Assembly: GCF_014837065.1 (NCBI RefSeq)
Contig: NZ_JACSPP010000002.1
Coordinates: forward strand, 62,001 to 126,000
DNA from: Phocaeicola intestinalis
GTDB lineage: Bacteria; Bacteroidota; Bacteroidia; Bacteroidales; Bacteroidaceae
DNA length: 64,000 nt
Direction of reading: 5' to 3'
Shown here one piece after another: positions 63,744 to 64,000 of this stretch. The notes beneath the pieces were generated by a model. That model saw only the letters and a program-made list of their open reading frames with translations, had not been told where the DNA came from and did no database searches. The stretch's first letter is position 1, and every line of letters starts with the position of its first letter. A program made the position numbers and the translations under genes.

Positions 63744-64000
63744 ATGGAAAAAGAACTGAAACGCCTGATACGGATATTGAAAGCCGAATATGCCCTGATG
63801 TGGGTGCTGACTGTGTTGCTCGCCGCGCTATATGAATGCGACATCTTGCCTCAAGGGCTTTTTGCAGGCGATGCCCAGATGGAATACATCATGCAGGTAA
63901 CCAGCATCCTGCTCACGATATGTCTCATCCCCCTGTCGCTGCGCCTCTTCAACCTGTCACTTACACGGCACATCGCTGCCCTTCCTCTCAAGAATGCCCT
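63744..64000 (+). CDS. Membrane protein of unknown function (3' end outside window)
   Basis: The first 85 residues are visible. MEKELKRLIRILKAEYALMW is a basic, amphipathic start, followed by two hydrophobic segments (VLTVLLAALYECDIL, about 21-35, and MQVTSILLTICLIPLSLRLF, about 50-69). No family is recognised. It follows recR in the same direction with only repeat DNA between. Confidence 0.6.
   Translation, partial: MEKELKRLIRILKAEYALMWVLTVLLAALYECDILPQGLFAGDAQMEYIMQVTSILLTICLIPLSLRLFNLSLTRHIAALPLKNA

Overview
The window reads as a chromosomal segment of a gut-type Bacteroidales, most likely Bacteroides or Phocaeicola. This rests on perfect TAnnTTTG (-7 box) promoters before many genes, little use of Shine-Dalgarno sequences, families typical of the group (type III glutamine synthetase, LL-diaminopimelate aminotransferase, class III fructose bisphosphatase, DUF4270, DUF4296 and NigD-like lipoproteins, a TonB-dependent-type barrel), and intergenic DNA full of short inverted repeats. 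No rRNA, tRNA, CRISPR array, phage or complete insertion sequence was seen.

Layout. 1-4.3 kb (mostly minus): a partial flavodoxin-like reductase, a TSCPD protein, a YebC-type regulator and pheT. 4.7-14.4 kb (plus): fluoride channel crcB, an 800-bp gene-free stretch of hairpins and inverted repeats, an RNA methyltransferase, dapL, type III glutamine synthetase, an AspT/YidE-type transporter and class III fbp. 14.4-22.2 kb: panC-panD (minus), then a stand-alone GT5 starch-synthase-like domain, a DUF4270 lipoprotein and a TerB-DnaJ protein (plus), then a glutathionylspermidine-synthase-like enzyme with a small lipoprotein, a DHH phosphoesterase and a VOC protein (minus). 22.2-28.8 kb: an alpha-glucan locus with pullulanase divergent from malQ and an MFS sugar transporter. 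28.9-45.1 kb: rpe-comEC, an ECF sigma factor with a membrane-anchored barrel protein, a NigD-like lipoprotein, tsaC-like/clc/fmt, dinB, a four-gene lspA cluster, a zinc-less DksA-like protein and ileS. 45.4-54.9 kb: an AEC transporter, a broken TPR regulator between two copies of one repeat, then a hexuronate locus (eda, kdgK, LacI regulator, uxaA) and an NhaC antiporter. 55.2-64 kb: a periplasmic TPR protein, an SSS symporter fused by overlaps to a toxin-antitoxin pair, a TonB-dependent-type barrel divergent from a histidine kinase/response regulator pair, recR, and the start of a membrane protein.

The most unusual content lies between genes. Four copies of an element share 12-bp termini, but one carries a different interior. 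Many other gaps are bounded by inverted arms made from short repeated words, with a different word in almost every gap; in one gap three such layers are nested. Some words supply stop or start codons of neighbouring genes. The two-component locus adds helically phased TTACCG boxes and a six-unit 41-bp array that appears to be transcribed as its leader. All functional statements are inferred from sequence and family knowledge; no search could be run.
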